From a virus: a stretch of 26,418 nt of DNA. The notes under the pieces are model-generated. The model was not told where the DNA came from. It worked only from the letters and a program-made list of their open reading frames with translations, and made no database searches. Location of the stretch: the IMG/VR virus record IMGVR_UViG_3300029319_000416, positions 1 through 26,418 of that record. One strand, given 5' to 3'. A program made the position numbers and the translations under genes. Shown here in pieces: positions 7,095 through 13,907 of this stretch. Numbering within the stretch: position 1 is the stretch's first letter; each line of letters starts with the position of its first letter.

Positions 7095-7540
7095 AGCGTC
7101 ACCAATGTACCACCAGACTCAACGGTGAGTGTCACACCGCTGGCTACTGTAAGTGGTCCTGTTACGTTAGCGTTTTCTGTTGCCAGAATAGTTGTGTTAG
7201 ATGTAAGAGATTGTGCGTTGGTACGAAACATACCACCAGCTTTGAAGTTGCCCTTGTTTTCCGCAGGAGGAACAACTGTGCTTGCTTGTGGAGCAAGATA
7301 ATTTACAAAAATATTGCCTGTGCCAGAAGAAGGGGCTTCGGTAAATGTAAGAGTAGTTCCGTCTGGAATTGTGTAAGCAGCTGTATCTTGTACAACACCA
7401 TCAACAGACACTAATACATCTTGCACAGAAGATACTGTAGTGGTTAATGTAAACGTAGTGTCGCTGCCGTCTCCATTAAACCTTTGTACAGCTTTGATGG
7501 CCTGATAAGACCCTGGAACTTTTTGACCTATGTACGGCAT
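7091..7540 (-). CDS. MPYIG-type fibre protein, copy 1 (heads block 1)
   Basis: A 149-residue protein with start MPYIGQKVPGSY, then QRFNGDGSDTTFTLTTTVSS and a strand-rich domain with DVLVSVDGVVQDTAAYTI (about 41-58). A C-terminal part with NVTGPLTVASGVTLTVESGG looks like a short beta-helix or fibre. It is related to the 152-residue gene at 3985-4443, which shares the MPYIG start, the V-x-G-V strand pair and a GPxT end. It is followed by three GDLA genes in the same order as that copy. Its stop overlaps the next start (ATGA). Confidence 0.78.
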   Translation of the reverse strand: MPYIGQKVPGSYQAIKAVQRFNGDGSDTTFTLTTTVSSVQDVLVSVDGVVQDTAAYTIPDGTTLTFTEAPSSGTGNIFVNYLAPQASTVVPPAENKGNFKAGGMFRTNAQSLTSNTTILATENANVTGPLTVASGVTLTVESGGTLVTL

Positions 7541-7549
7541 TATCCATCC

Positions 7550-7876
7550 TTATGAGCTAATAGTGTCTACAACAGAAACCCAAACATCTGCACTGCTTGC
7601 CGTATCGCTCTGGACCTTTAATACATCATTATTTTGCATTACTATTTTGGCCCCACCGTCTAATACTTGTAATGCTGATCCAACGGGTATAGGCGCATCT
7701 TTAATGATGTAATAATCATTAGACCCATCGTTAATAAATACATCCATCAAAATTTGGGAAGTCGTTACGTTAGCGATATTAATCCCTATAAGAGCATCAT
7801 CAGAGTTTGCTGTACGCATGGTCACAGCACTCGTGCCCACGTTTCGTGCAATGTTTCTTTCAAAATCCTGCGCCAT
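7550..7876 (-). CDS. Small conserved virion protein
   Basis: A 108-residue protein starting MAQDFERNIARNVG. Strand-rich segments follow (ALIGINIANVTTSQILMDVFIN, then YYIIKDAPIPVGSAL, and GAKIVMQNNDVLKVQSD). The pattern is that of a single beta-sandwich domain frequent next to fibre genes of marine phages. It has no Cys or catalytic motif. It has a full AAGGAG ribosome binding site. It may form a collar or trimeric cap, but that is only inference. Confidence 0.75.
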   Translation of the reverse strand: MAQDFERNIARNVGTSAVTMRTANSDDALIGINIANVTTSQILMDVFINDGSNDYYIIKDAPIPVGSALQVLDGGAKIVMQNNDVLKVQSDTASSADVWVSVVDTISS

Positions 7877-7886
7877 AATTTACTCC

Positions 7887-8429
7887 TTAGAGGGCAATCG
7901 CCATAGCCACTGCAAAACCAGCCGTTGCTCCTGTAGACGGCAAATTAGTCAACTGTGATCCATCTACTGCGGGTAGCCTAGCAGAGCCGTCAAGTATAAC
8001 AATCTTGTTTGCTGAAGTGCCCGTGTCTATTCTTGCAACAGGCACTGTTCCAGAAGCTATGTTACTGCCATTTAAAGCAGTTAATGCGCTTCCATTTGCT
8101 GCTACCAGATTACCACTAGCGTCTAAAAAAGACATCTTTTCTGCTGGCAATGTACAGAAAATAGTGCGAGTCCCTGAAGTCCAACTTACCGCACTGTCAG
8201 AATTACTAGACTGGAGGATTGTGGTACGAGCCAAGGTTGTACCAGATGCCGTGTAAGTCCCAACTCCTATTTCAAAGTCAGTTCCATCTGTGCAAGCATA
8301 GAAAGTGGTGTTTCCATCACCTATTTGACTGAACGCTTCGAAACCAGTAAACGCACCCGCGAGCGTATATGTACCCGTGCCTGTGGTGGTTGTAGTTTCT
8401 TTTATTCGGTCTTTTATGACCAGTGCCAT
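7887..8429 (-). CDS. Virion protein with VKDRxKETTTTTG-type domain
   Basis: A 180-residue protein with IKDRIKETTTTTGTGTYTLA at residues 4-23, then GFEAFSQIGDGNTTFYACTDG, YTASGTTLARTTILQSSNS, and FCTLPAEK. This is a domain I recognise from tail or receptor-binding proteins of many marine phages and some temperate phages. The remaining 75 residues (VAANGSALTALNGSNIASG) are a fibre-like repeat region with a hydrophobic end. A receptor or baseplate-associated role is likely but not specified. Confidence 0.78.
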   Translation of the reverse strand: MALVIKDRIKETTTTTGTGTYTLAGAFTGFEAFSQIGDGNTTFYACTDGTDFEIGVGTYTASGTTLARTTILQSSNSDSAVSWTSGTRTIFCTLPAEKMSFLDASGNLVAANGSALTALNGSNIASGTVPVARIDTGTSANKIVILDGSARLPAVDGSQLTNLPSTGATAGFAVAMAIAL

Positions 8430-8857
8430 TACTTTAACTCAATAGTTAGGTTATTCGTGTTTATGCGAAACACGTCACCCGTTGCGATTGTTTTTGAAGC
8501 GTCCAAAGCACCTACAAACAAGATGTTACCTGAAGAGGCTGCATCAACGATAAACGCATGAGTTATCGTGTTGCTTGTGCCTGTTGATGCAGGAAACTCA
8601 ATATTAGCAGAATTTTTAATTGTTTGTGTATCTGCCGAAGATGAAGTAAGCGTCCAGTTTGACGCTGTTACTTGCTGTCTTGCGTAAGAACCAAAGGTTG
8701 CTTCTGTTAAAGAACCAGCTTCTGCATCAGAAACTGCTGTTGCCAAGCCAACATATATGCTGTCACCTGGGGTTGAGAATGAACCAGCATTGTTCTTAAA
8801 AATAAAACCTAATATTTTATTTTCAAGATATGTGGTTGCTGCGTTACTTGTTGCCAT
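8429..8857 (-). CDS. Small tail fibre-type protein
   Basis: A 142-residue protein beginning with a helical segment (TTYLENKILGFIFKNN), then GDSIYVGLATAVSDAEAGSL and FGSYARQQVTASNW. The pattern of a YVGLAT strand followed by SYARQ is common to a family of short phage tail fibre proteins. The C-terminal half is a beta-rich GDVFRINTNNLTIEL end, often seen in these proteins. AGGAG is six bases upstream of the ATG. The stop overlaps the next start (TAATG). Confidence 0.78.
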   Translation of the reverse strand: MATSNAATTYLENKILGFIFKNNAGSFSTPGDSIYVGLATAVSDAEAGSLTEATFGSYARQQVTASNWTLTSSSADTQTIKNSANIEFPASTGTSNTITHAFIVDAASSGNILFVGALDASKTIATGDVFRINTNNLTIELK

Positions 8858-8866
8858 TTGTTACTC

Positions 8867-9514
8867 CTAAGTCCTTGGCTTTTCTGGTAAACCTCTACGA
8901 TAGGCATCTGAATTTTCCCTCGCTTCCGCTAAATCCTTCAGACGCATAAGTTCTTGTGAAAACCGTTGCTCGTAAAGCCCCATCATATCAGCTTCGCCTT
9001 TCATGTAAGTATACGCTTCCACAAGTGAACCGTAAAGAAGAGCGTTAGGGGCATTATCGCTCAACCAAGTTGTCCCAGAATCTGCACCAGCGGTAATGCT
9101 GGCAGGTCTATAATAGTAGTGTAATTCAACTGTGTAATTACTGTCTGGAGTGGGGCCAACGATAAAATTATCGACATCGTATATGCCATAATATTTCGGA
9201 ACACCGTTAGCACCTTTGTCTAAATGATACTGTTGAACAAAATTAACATCTTTAAATAATAGAAAATCTTGGCTGCCTGCGGTGGTGATTTGCAAAGAAA
9301 ATGAAGCAAGATAATCAGTGGGACAACTTAAAAAAGGGTCGCCACTTGACAACGCAGAAGTAGCGTTTTTTCTGAACAACTCAAGATCAACAAGCGTAAA
9401 GATGCGATCTTCTGCACCACGAATAAACACAGGTAAATTCGTAACAAAGGATGTTTCAGTGTTCTCTGAAAAATCTTGTATAGCTTGTTTTAATTCTGCG
9501 TATGTAAATGACAT
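8867..9514 (-). CDS. Head-tail adaptor protein, SU10-type
   Basis: A 215-residue protein starting MSFTYAELKQAIQDFSENTE, with VFIRGAEDRIFTLVDLELFRK (about 29-49). A beta-rich middle ends in YYYRPASITAGADSGTTWLS, and a helical part has ALLYGSLVEAYTYMKGE. This pattern matches the phage adaptor family that links the portal to the nozzle in SU10-like podoviruses. A second, gp4-like adaptor is encoded three genes earlier, so the two may form successive rings. It has a short AGGT ribosome binding site. Confidence 0.82.
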   Translation of the reverse strand: MSFTYAELKQAIQDFSENTETSFVTNLPVFIRGAEDRIFTLVDLELFRKNATSALSSGDPFLSCPTDYLASFSLQITTAGSQDFLLFKDVNFVQQYHLDKGANGVPKYYGIYDVDNFIVGPTPDSNYTVELHYYYRPASITAGADSGTTWLSDNAPNALLYGSLVEAYTYMKGEADMMGLYEQRFSQELMRLKDLAEARENSDAYRRGLPEKPRT

Positions 9515-9526
9515 ATTACCTGCTCA

Positions 9527-10177
9527 CTATACTATTGTTATGTTTCCAACCATAGATGAATGATTAGTGCACTGATAGACAAGCGTGGTGTCAGACGGTT
9601 CGTGCGGCACAATAAACTGAGTCAGTCCTGTTGTGCTGTTAAAGTTTTCGGTGACCCCTGTTGTAAAAGCAGAGCCGCCATCAGATGTTCGTATCTGCAA
9701 AGGATGGCTGCTAACGTGAGAAGTGTTGTCGATTAAATATGTATGTCCCTTGTAAAAGGTAAAATTGGGGTTGTTGCCAGCAGTTGCCCCTGGACCCGAA
9801 AAAGTGTAAGCAGAACCCGTAGCTGCTGTTGTTGTATACGTGGTTGTTGGGCCGCTAACTTCATCATTAAGGCGTATCCAATTCCCTCCATGAGCAAAAT
9901 ACAAACCACCTGTAGCGTGAACATGAGCCACCGCCCCATGATAGGTTGATGCGCTTGGTAAATCAGTTAAAGCAGCGTAATAAAAAACAATTTTGTTTGC
10001 GCCAGAACTTACATCAATCAAGCCAGAGGTGTTAATGATGTCTGTTAATGTAGTGCCAGTGCCCAGTGCATTATAAATTTCATCAAAGTTGTCATTGATT
10101 TTATCTGCACCATCACGAAGGGTATCGCCAGTGCCATCATTTGCGGCAGAACCAATTCCTATTGTTTGCTTTGCCAT
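9527..10177 (-). CDS. Tail fibre protein with cupredoxin-like C-terminal domain
   Basis: A 216-residue protein in three parts. Residues about 13-37 (NDGTGDTLRDGADKINDNFD) are the usual start of phage fibre proteins. Residues 63-105 form a beta domain with TYHGAVAHVHATGG and HGGNWIRL. Residues about 136-216 look like a cupredoxin-type beta sandwich, with SHPL (His158) and a C-x2-H-x2-M pattern (Cys203, His206, Met209) near the C terminus, as in type 1 copper proteins. Related domains occur in cyanophage fibres. Whether copper binds is not known. Confidence 0.78.
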   Translation of the reverse strand: MAKQTIGIGSAANDGTGDTLRDGADKINDNFDEIYNALGTGTTLTDIINTSGLIDVSSGANKIVFYYAALTDLPSASTYHGAVAHVHATGGLYFAHGGNWIRLNDEVSGPTTTYTTTAATGSAYTFSGPGATAGNNPNFTFYKGHTYLIDNTSHVSSHPLQIRTSDGGSAFTTGVTENFNSTTGLTQFIVPHEPSDTTLVYQCTNHSSMVGNITIV

Positions 10178-10753
10178 TTAACCCTCGTCAAAAGTTTTAG
10201 TTGTTGAATCAAGTGTGACATTTGTTGCGTCAAAGGTAGACGCAGGAGAGGGAGCAACGCTTGTGCCAGTATCAACCGTTGCAAATTCGCCTCCGCCTCG
10301 TATGCCCCCAACTGTCGCCGTCTCTCCTGTAATAGTAATGGTGTAAGTATTTTCATCGACCACTGTTATTGTGTAGCCCGAAGACAACTCAAGTGTTGTC
10401 TTCGTAAAACCATCAAACCCATTAACCTTTCTGAATCTAACTGAATCATTGGTGCTTCTTCCATGAGACGGTTCTGTCACAGTGATTACCGAAGACCCAG
10501 ATGAACTACTTTGAAAACAATCCGGTCTAAGTAACTGAATTACCGCAGGCTCTGTGCGATCAACTTTTGCTAACCTTAACCCCTGGGGGTCGGCGGCATG
10601 TCTTCTAGGGTTTAGCTGCGGATGTTTTGGTTCAAATTCGTCAGGTCCTACGGCTGCTCCCGTCCATTCAATTTTCATAGATGAATATGGGTATCTAAAC
10701 CCAGACCTATCTGAGATAAAATAAGCTTTTTTCCCCGTTGCAAAAGAAGGCAT
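10178..10753 (-). CDS. Neck or head-tail structural protein
   Basis: A 191-residue protein. Residues 9-30 (KAYFISDRSGFRYPYSSM) and 38-60 (FEPKHPQLNPRRHAADPQGL) are recognisable in marine phage neck or virion proteins. The second half is Thr/Ser-rich and beta-stranded, with a GRSTNDSVRFRKVNGFDG segment followed by a YTITVVDENTYTITIT region. That segment resembles a small repeat domain of phage tail proteins. It is coupled by TAATG to the gp4-like gene. Its exact role is unknown. Confidence 0.72.
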   Translation of the reverse strand: MPSFATGKKAYFISDRSGFRYPYSSMKIEWTGAAVGPDEFEPKHPQLNPRRHAADPQGLRLAKVDRTEPAVIQLLRPDCFQSSSSGSSVITVTEPSHGRSTNDSVRFRKVNGFDGFTKTTLELSSGYTITVVDENTYTITITGETATVGGIRGGGEFATVDTGTSVAPSPASTFDATNVTLDSTTKTFDEG

Positions 10754-11421
10754 TAGTTTACCCTCAAGTATTGATAATTAGGGGAAATGTTGAAAGACGA
10801 GCGGTCACGGTCTTCTGCCCTAGCCCTTTCAAATTCTTCATCATAAATTGCTTTTAAAAGCTGTATTCTATCAGGAGCACGTTTTATTGCGACGTAATAA
10901 GCAAGACCTGCGGCTAAACAAGGGTAAAATCTAAACGGCAGATCAAGCGTATTGTCTAGTTGATCTGCATCATCCATTCGAACGAGAGCGTCATAGATAA
11001 TTGTATCTGTTGCATTTTCAGGCGCATTGTACAAGAAAATCTTTGGCGTTACTTGTCTGTCCAAGAAAAATTGACTTGGCCTGCCTTGTTGGGTTTTATC
11101 TGGCAATACGAGATAATCTTGCCTGCTAATCCGGTTGAGCACTGTATCTGACCCGCTTCTACGACAAACTGCAGATAGAACATCTATTACATCCGCATTT
11201 AAATCATATGAGGCAGTGCCTTGAGTAAGCGTCAAAGACCGTTGCTTAATCGTCCATTGGTTCAAACCACGATTTGCCCAATCTGCTAGAAGCAGATTGA
11301 GCGATCGTTTTGCGGTGCGAGCATCGTATCCCGTCTTAAATTCGAGCCCGCACCGCTCAAAAGCTTCTTCGATATAATCATCGACTTGAAGCTCAAAGTT
11401 TTTTGAACCAGAGGTCGTCAT
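10753..11421 (-). CDS. Head-tail adaptor, P22 gp4-like
   Basis: A 222-residue protein with the pattern of podovirus gp4-like tail accessory factors that bind below the portal. The N-terminal helical part has VDDYIEEAFERCG and ARTAKRSLNLLLADWANRGLNQWTI (about residues 33-57). A beta region follows (SLTLTQGTASYDL), and a helical C-terminal part has LPFRFYPCLAAGLAYYVAIKRAP and EEFERARAEDRDRSS. Its place at the head-to-tail transition of the gene order agrees. It begins in the stop of the MMRGG protein (TAATG). Confidence 0.82.
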   Translation of the reverse strand: MTTSGSKNFELQVDDYIEEAFERCGLEFKTGYDARTAKRSLNLLLADWANRGLNQWTIKQRSLTLTQGTASYDLNADVIDVLSAVCRRSGSDTVLNRISRQDYLVLPDKTQQGRPSQFFLDRQVTPKIFLYNAPENATDTIIYDALVRMDDADQLDNTLDLPFRFYPCLAAGLAYYVAIKRAPDRIQLLKAIYDEEFERARAEDRDRSSFNISPNYQYLRVN

Positions 11422-11582
11422 TACTTTTTAACTCTGCCGCCCTTACGCATCATCTTTTTTGCCTTGCCGCCACCACGCATCATTGCTGGTTTAGCCTTTG
11501 CCATACCCCCACCTCTCATGAAAGCAGGCTTCTTTTTCGCTTTTGCTGCGCCACCACGCATCATCTTCTTAGCTTTTTTCAC
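11421..11582 (-). CDS. 53-residue MMRGG-repeat basic protein (GTG start)
   Basis: A short gene starting with GTG at 11582, with AGGAG eight bases upstream; its TAA overlaps the next ATG. The protein is nearly only Lys, Ala, Gly, Met and Arg. It repeats MMRGG/FMRGGG/MMRGGG/MMRKGG about every 10-14 residues, separated by KAKKK-type spacers. Low complexity and high charge suggest an unfolded nucleic-acid-binding peptide, possibly packaged with DNA. The correct spacing, overlap and ribosome binding site argue that it is real. Opposite-strand ORFs here are shadows. Confidence 0.75.
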   Translation of the reverse strand: MKKAKKMMRGGAAKAKKKPAFMRGGGMAKAKPAMMRGGGKAKKMMRKGGRVKK

Positions 11583-12129
11583 TTTTCAGTCTCCTGTAAA
11601 AGTCTTGACGTTGCTTGTACAAAAAATCTGCATCATAATATTGCTGAGCAATTTCATAATACCCCTTTACTCTAAGGGCGTCAGAGGCTTCCTGCAACTT
11701 TGAAAGTCTCTGCAAGAACACCATACCATATGGTGTTTCAACAGTCGATTCAAACTCATTATCCAATAACTCATTGCCTTCATCCTCTGGATGAAAACCC
11801 ATCAAAAACATATCTTTGTTGATGAAAATACCTTGGGATATGGCGTGATTAATTTTATCAAGATATTCGTCCATTTCATCAAGAGGAAGGGGACAAAAAT
11901 CAATCAGAATGACAACGTCTTTACTATCATCCCAAGTAGAAATCAGTGTATAAAGCGTCTGCCAATCTTGGTCATATTTGAAAGAAAAACCTACTTTATC
12001 TGTGGCCCAAGCTTTTTTTGCATAGGGGCAAGCAGGCATGTTGTTATAATACTCATTTGGAATTTCTAACGCATGAGCGGACCAATCTCTCATCTCAACT
12101 TTGATAGCTTCTTCGGTTGCGAAATCCAT
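11569..12129 (-). CDS. Conserved phage protein with PACPYAKKAW motif
   Basis: A 186-residue acidic to neutral protein, unlike its basic neighbours. It contains NNMPACPYAKKAWATDKVGF (about residues 29-48), then a region with alternating strands and helices (DVVILIDFCPLPLDEMDEYLDKIN). The C-terminal helical part contains YGMVFLQRLSKLQEASDALRVKGYY. The architecture suggests a small alpha/beta domain. I recognise the family from marine phages but no function is known. GAGG five bases upstream of the ATG fits. Its end overlaps the next gene by 14 bases. Confidence 0.75.
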   Translation of the reverse strand: MDFATEEAIKVEMRDWSAHALEIPNEYYNNMPACPYAKKAWATDKVGFSFKYDQDWQTLYTLISTWDDSKDVVILIDFCPLPLDEMDEYLDKINHAISQGIFINKDMFLMGFHPEDEGNELLDNEFESTVETPYGMVFLQRLSKLQEASDALRVKGYYEIAQQYYDADFLYKQRQDFYRRLKSEKS

Positions 12130-12136
12130 TAGAACC

Positions 12137-12505
12137 TCAAAATTGCACTACAGACCCACTTGTTCTTTTTCTTCTGCCATTCATCACTGCGCCGCATCCC
12201 CTAGCAACAGCCGTGCCAGCCACCTTTTTACCCCTAAAAGGCCGTTTGACGGGGCCTCCATCTGCGAGCTTTGTAACTTTTGCTCGTTTTGTATTAGATA
12301 CCACTGTCTTGCCTTTTGCTCCCGCTCTCTTTTTCTTTCTTGCTGTAGACGCTCTTTCAGCTTTTGAGAGGCTTCTAGCTTTTGAAGCTGGTAGGCAGCG
12401 GTCTGGGTTTTTCTTGTCTTTGGATGTCCCACATTTACCCTTAATGCTTCCATCAGTACCAATCCGAACCCAATTTTGATTTAACCATTTTTTTAACTCT
12501 CCCAT
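12137..12505 (-). CDS. Basic protein with CG...RC motif and GGPV tail
   Basis: A 122-residue protein. Residues 1-16 (MGELKKWLNQNWVRIG) are helical. The segment KGKCGTSKDKKNPDRCLPASKARSLSKAERA holds two Cys and is followed by a very basic stretch. The C-terminal third reads LADGGPVKRPFRGKKVAGTAVARGCGA and ends in a basic segment, GRRKR. This Cys-pair plus GGPV layout is known from small basic marine-phage proteins of unknown role. DNA binding is plausible from charge, and zinc binding by the Cys residues is uncertain. Confidence 0.78.
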   Translation of the reverse strand: MGELKKWLNQNWVRIGTDGSIKGKCGTSKDKKNPDRCLPASKARSLSKAERASTARKKKRAGAKGKTVVSNTKRAKVTKLADGGPVKRPFRGKKVAGTAVARGCGAVMNGRRKRTSGSVVQF

Positions 12506-12795
12506 CAGGCTCTTCCTTGTTGTCTGCGTATTGCTTCTTTTCCAGCTTTGGCTATTTTAGCCTGTTCAGGTTTCCCTGCAACTTTTGCCCTTTGTTCCAA
12601 AACTGTAAGTATTTGTATCTTTCTAGCAAATGGTTTTTTTATTTTTTTAACTTTTGCCACTGTTGATCTTGCATCCGCAGGCGTAGCAAACTTTATAGAT
12701 ACGGTGTCTTTAGGGTTTTCATCTGTGTATAGCCGCCTACCACTTCCTTTTGGCTTTTTTCCTGTTCCAACAACAGGGTCTTTTTTCTTTGCCAT
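12505..12795 (-). CDS. Small basic conserved phage protein
   Basis: A 96-residue protein beginning MAKKKDPVVGTGKKPKGSGR, then RLYTDENPKDTVSIKFATPADARSTV, and a Lys/Arg-rich helical end. I recognise the first half as a well-conserved block in marine phage genomes with no assigned function. The RLYTDENP segment is the most constant part. It has no Cys or membrane helix. The position within the basic-protein cluster suggests a virion or DNA-associated role. The end overlaps the next start as ATGA. Confidence 0.8.
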   Translation of the reverse strand: MAKKKDPVVGTGKKPKGSGRRLYTDENPKDTVSIKFATPADARSTVAKVKKIKKPFARKIQILTVLEQRAKVAGKPEQAKIAKAGKEAIRRQQGRA

Positions 12796-13083
12796 TTACT
12801 TACCTTTACGTTTGCCACCCTTAGATTTTTTAGCATAATTAGGGTCTTTACAATACTTTGATGCAGCCAAGTTTGCATATGCGCTTGGGTATGTATCAAA
12901 GGTGCGCTTTGCCCAAGCCTTACCTTCAGGGCATATTTTACTCCCTTTTGATTTTTTTGAAGCTGCGCCTCCCTTTCGGAAGTAACTCAAACCTTTTGGA
13001 GTAGGATTACCTTTCATTTTTTTACGACCTTTCATCGGGGGCTTGGATATTTGGTTTGCGAGTTGTCCACGCGATATCGTCAT
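12796..13083 (-). CDS. Small basic protein with paired Cys
   Basis: A 95-residue protein that starts MTISRGQLANQI, recalling the capsid protein's MAISRAQLAKEL, then becomes strongly Lys-rich. The conserved-looking part is ICPEGKAWAKRTFDTYPSAY followed by a second Cys in SKYCKDP. It contains FRKGGAASKK, one of several Gly-Gly motifs shared by proteins in this region. GGAGAGGG just upstream of the ATG supports this start despite the long overlap with the preceding gene. Function unknown. Confidence 0.75.
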   Translation of the reverse strand: MTISRGQLANQISKPPMKGRKKMKGNPTPKGLSYFRKGGAASKKSKGSKICPEGKAWAKRTFDTYPSAYANLAASKYCKDPNYAKKSKGGKRKGK

Positions 13084-13252
13084 TTACCCTCTCCTGCAGA
13101 TAAAAATCCCATAATTCAGCTAAAAGCTTATGATTTTGATCAACTTTAACAGAGATAACTGCCGTTTCTGTTTTTAATTCAACAACAGAAAAAGCAATCC
13201 AACCTATGAAAGCCAAACTCGCGCCACTTATCAAAGTGCTTATGTTTAACAT
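13022..13252 (-). CDS. Small membrane protein, single N-terminal helix
   Basis: A 76-residue protein with a membrane helix at about residues 8-24 (ISGASLAFIGWIAFSVV), then a charged helical part (KTETAVISVKVDQNHKLLAELW). Two ATGs are close: the one at 13258 abuts GGAG, while the one at 13252 has it six bases upstream and is preferred. Single-anchor proteins like this occur with lysis genes, but this one lies among basic virion-type proteins. It overlaps the next gene by 62 bases in a different frame, the largest overlap here. Confidence 0.65.
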   Translation of the reverse strand: MLNISTLISGASLAFIGWIAFSVVELKTETAVISVKVDQNHKLLAELWDFYLQERVNDDIAWTTRKPNIQAPDERS

Positions 13253-13530
13253 TTCCATCTCCGACGAGCCTGACGTAAACGACTATTTGGATTTTTTGCA
13301 GCTTTGGGAAACTTTTTCATTTGTCCAGCACTACGAGCACAAAAGGATTTGCGACGTTTTGCGTCTTTTGAGCCCTTTTTTACTTTTCCTGTGACGGCAG
13401 TTTTTAACTTGGACCCAGGGTTGGCTCTTCTGTACGCAGCCACACCTGCCTTTGTCATTCCCGCCCCAGCTTTTGTAGGGCGGAAATTCTTTTTGTTTCG
13501 CTTCGGCATCTTATCGTTACGCGAAGCCAT
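13246..13530 (-). CDS. Small highly basic protein with SFCAR motif
   Basis: A 94-residue protein rich in Lys and Arg. The conserved order is GMTKAGVAAYRRANPGSKLKTAVTGKVKKGSK, then AKRRKSFCARSAGQ, and a C-terminal NSRLRQARRRWKC. The same layout is found in small proteins of marine T7-like and T4-like phages. It has two Cys only. No enzyme motif is visible; binding to DNA or RNA is a reasonable guess from charge. The end overlaps the next gene's start, whose ATG lies in the terminal WKC codons. Confidence 0.78.
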   Translation of the reverse strand: MASRNDKMPKRNKKNFRPTKAGAGMTKAGVAAYRRANPGSKLKTAVTGKVKKGSKDAKRRKSFCARSAGQMKKFPKAAKNPNSRLRQARRRWKC

Positions 13531-13537
13531 AACTCAC

Positions 13538-13810
13538 CTAATTAAAAAAGAAGGTTACTGCTGTAATATTGGTTAGGGTGCTGACAAAAATGTCACTTAC
13601 ACGAATACCCTCAGCAGGAATATTTACAGAGTGTGTATCAGAAGCATTAAAGTCTAGATCTAAGACTGTAGCACCGCCTGAAGCATCTGTAATAGTGAGT
13701 CTTGGAGTTCCAGATGTAGTTTTTAACTGTATCTGTCGAATACGAGCGGGGCCGACACCTAATGACCCGGTGCCAGTAATCCGTTTCGTCTTAACATCAG
13801 AGCCTGCCAT
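13538..13810 (-). CDS. Small conserved virion protein
   Basis: A 90-residue protein with the pattern MAGSDVKTKRITGTGSLGVG, ARIRQIQ, then a beta-rich part with GGATVLDLDFNASDTHSVNIP. I recognise it as a small family frequent among marine phage structural genes, without an assigned role. It has no Cys, membrane segment or catalytic motif. Size and strand pattern suit a single small beta-sandwich or barrel. GGAG lies eight bases upstream of the ATG. Confidence 0.75.
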   Translation of the reverse strand: MAGSDVKTKRITGTGSLGVGPARIRQIQLKTTSGTPRLTITDASGGATVLDLDFNASDTHSVNIPAEGIRVSDIFVSTLTNITAVTFFFN

Positions 13811-13813
13811 AGC

Positions 13814-13897
13814 TTACTCTCCGTTCTTTTTCGTAGCCTTTTTGACGGCTTTAATAACCTTCTTTACAGACTTTTTACCACCGTTGAGCTTACCCAT
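13814..13897 (-). CDS. 27-residue Lys-rich micro-protein
   Basis: A very short gene between two well-supported ones: MGKLNGGKKSVKKVIKAVKK followed by ATKKNGE. It has AAGGAG six bases before its ATG, and its stop lies three bases before the next ATG. Its own terminal codons supply that gene's GGAG. About two fifths of residues are Lys, and the sequence could form an amphipathic basic helix. Similar tiny basic genes occur in related phages. A nucleic-acid-binding or condensing role is inferred from charge only. Confidence 0.7.
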   Translation of the reverse strand: MGKLNGGKKSVKKVIKAVKKATKKNGE

Positions 13898-13907
13898 GAT
13901 AAACTCC

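Larger units (their letters stand above)
5885..7540 (-). repeat. Duplicated fibre block, copy 1
   Basis: Four genes in the order MPYIG type, GDLA types A, B, C. Each gene has its closest visible relative at the same position of copy 2 at 2803-4443. Similarity is clearest in the N-terminal halves and weak in the C-terminal halves, so the duplication is old or the ends are under diversifying selection. Confidence 0.75.

Noticed and set aside
11403-11703. Plus-strand frames over the MMRGG gene
   Set aside because: Their low-complexity His/Phe/Pro-rich sequences are antisense readings of the repeat codons. The minus-strand gene has the proper start signals.
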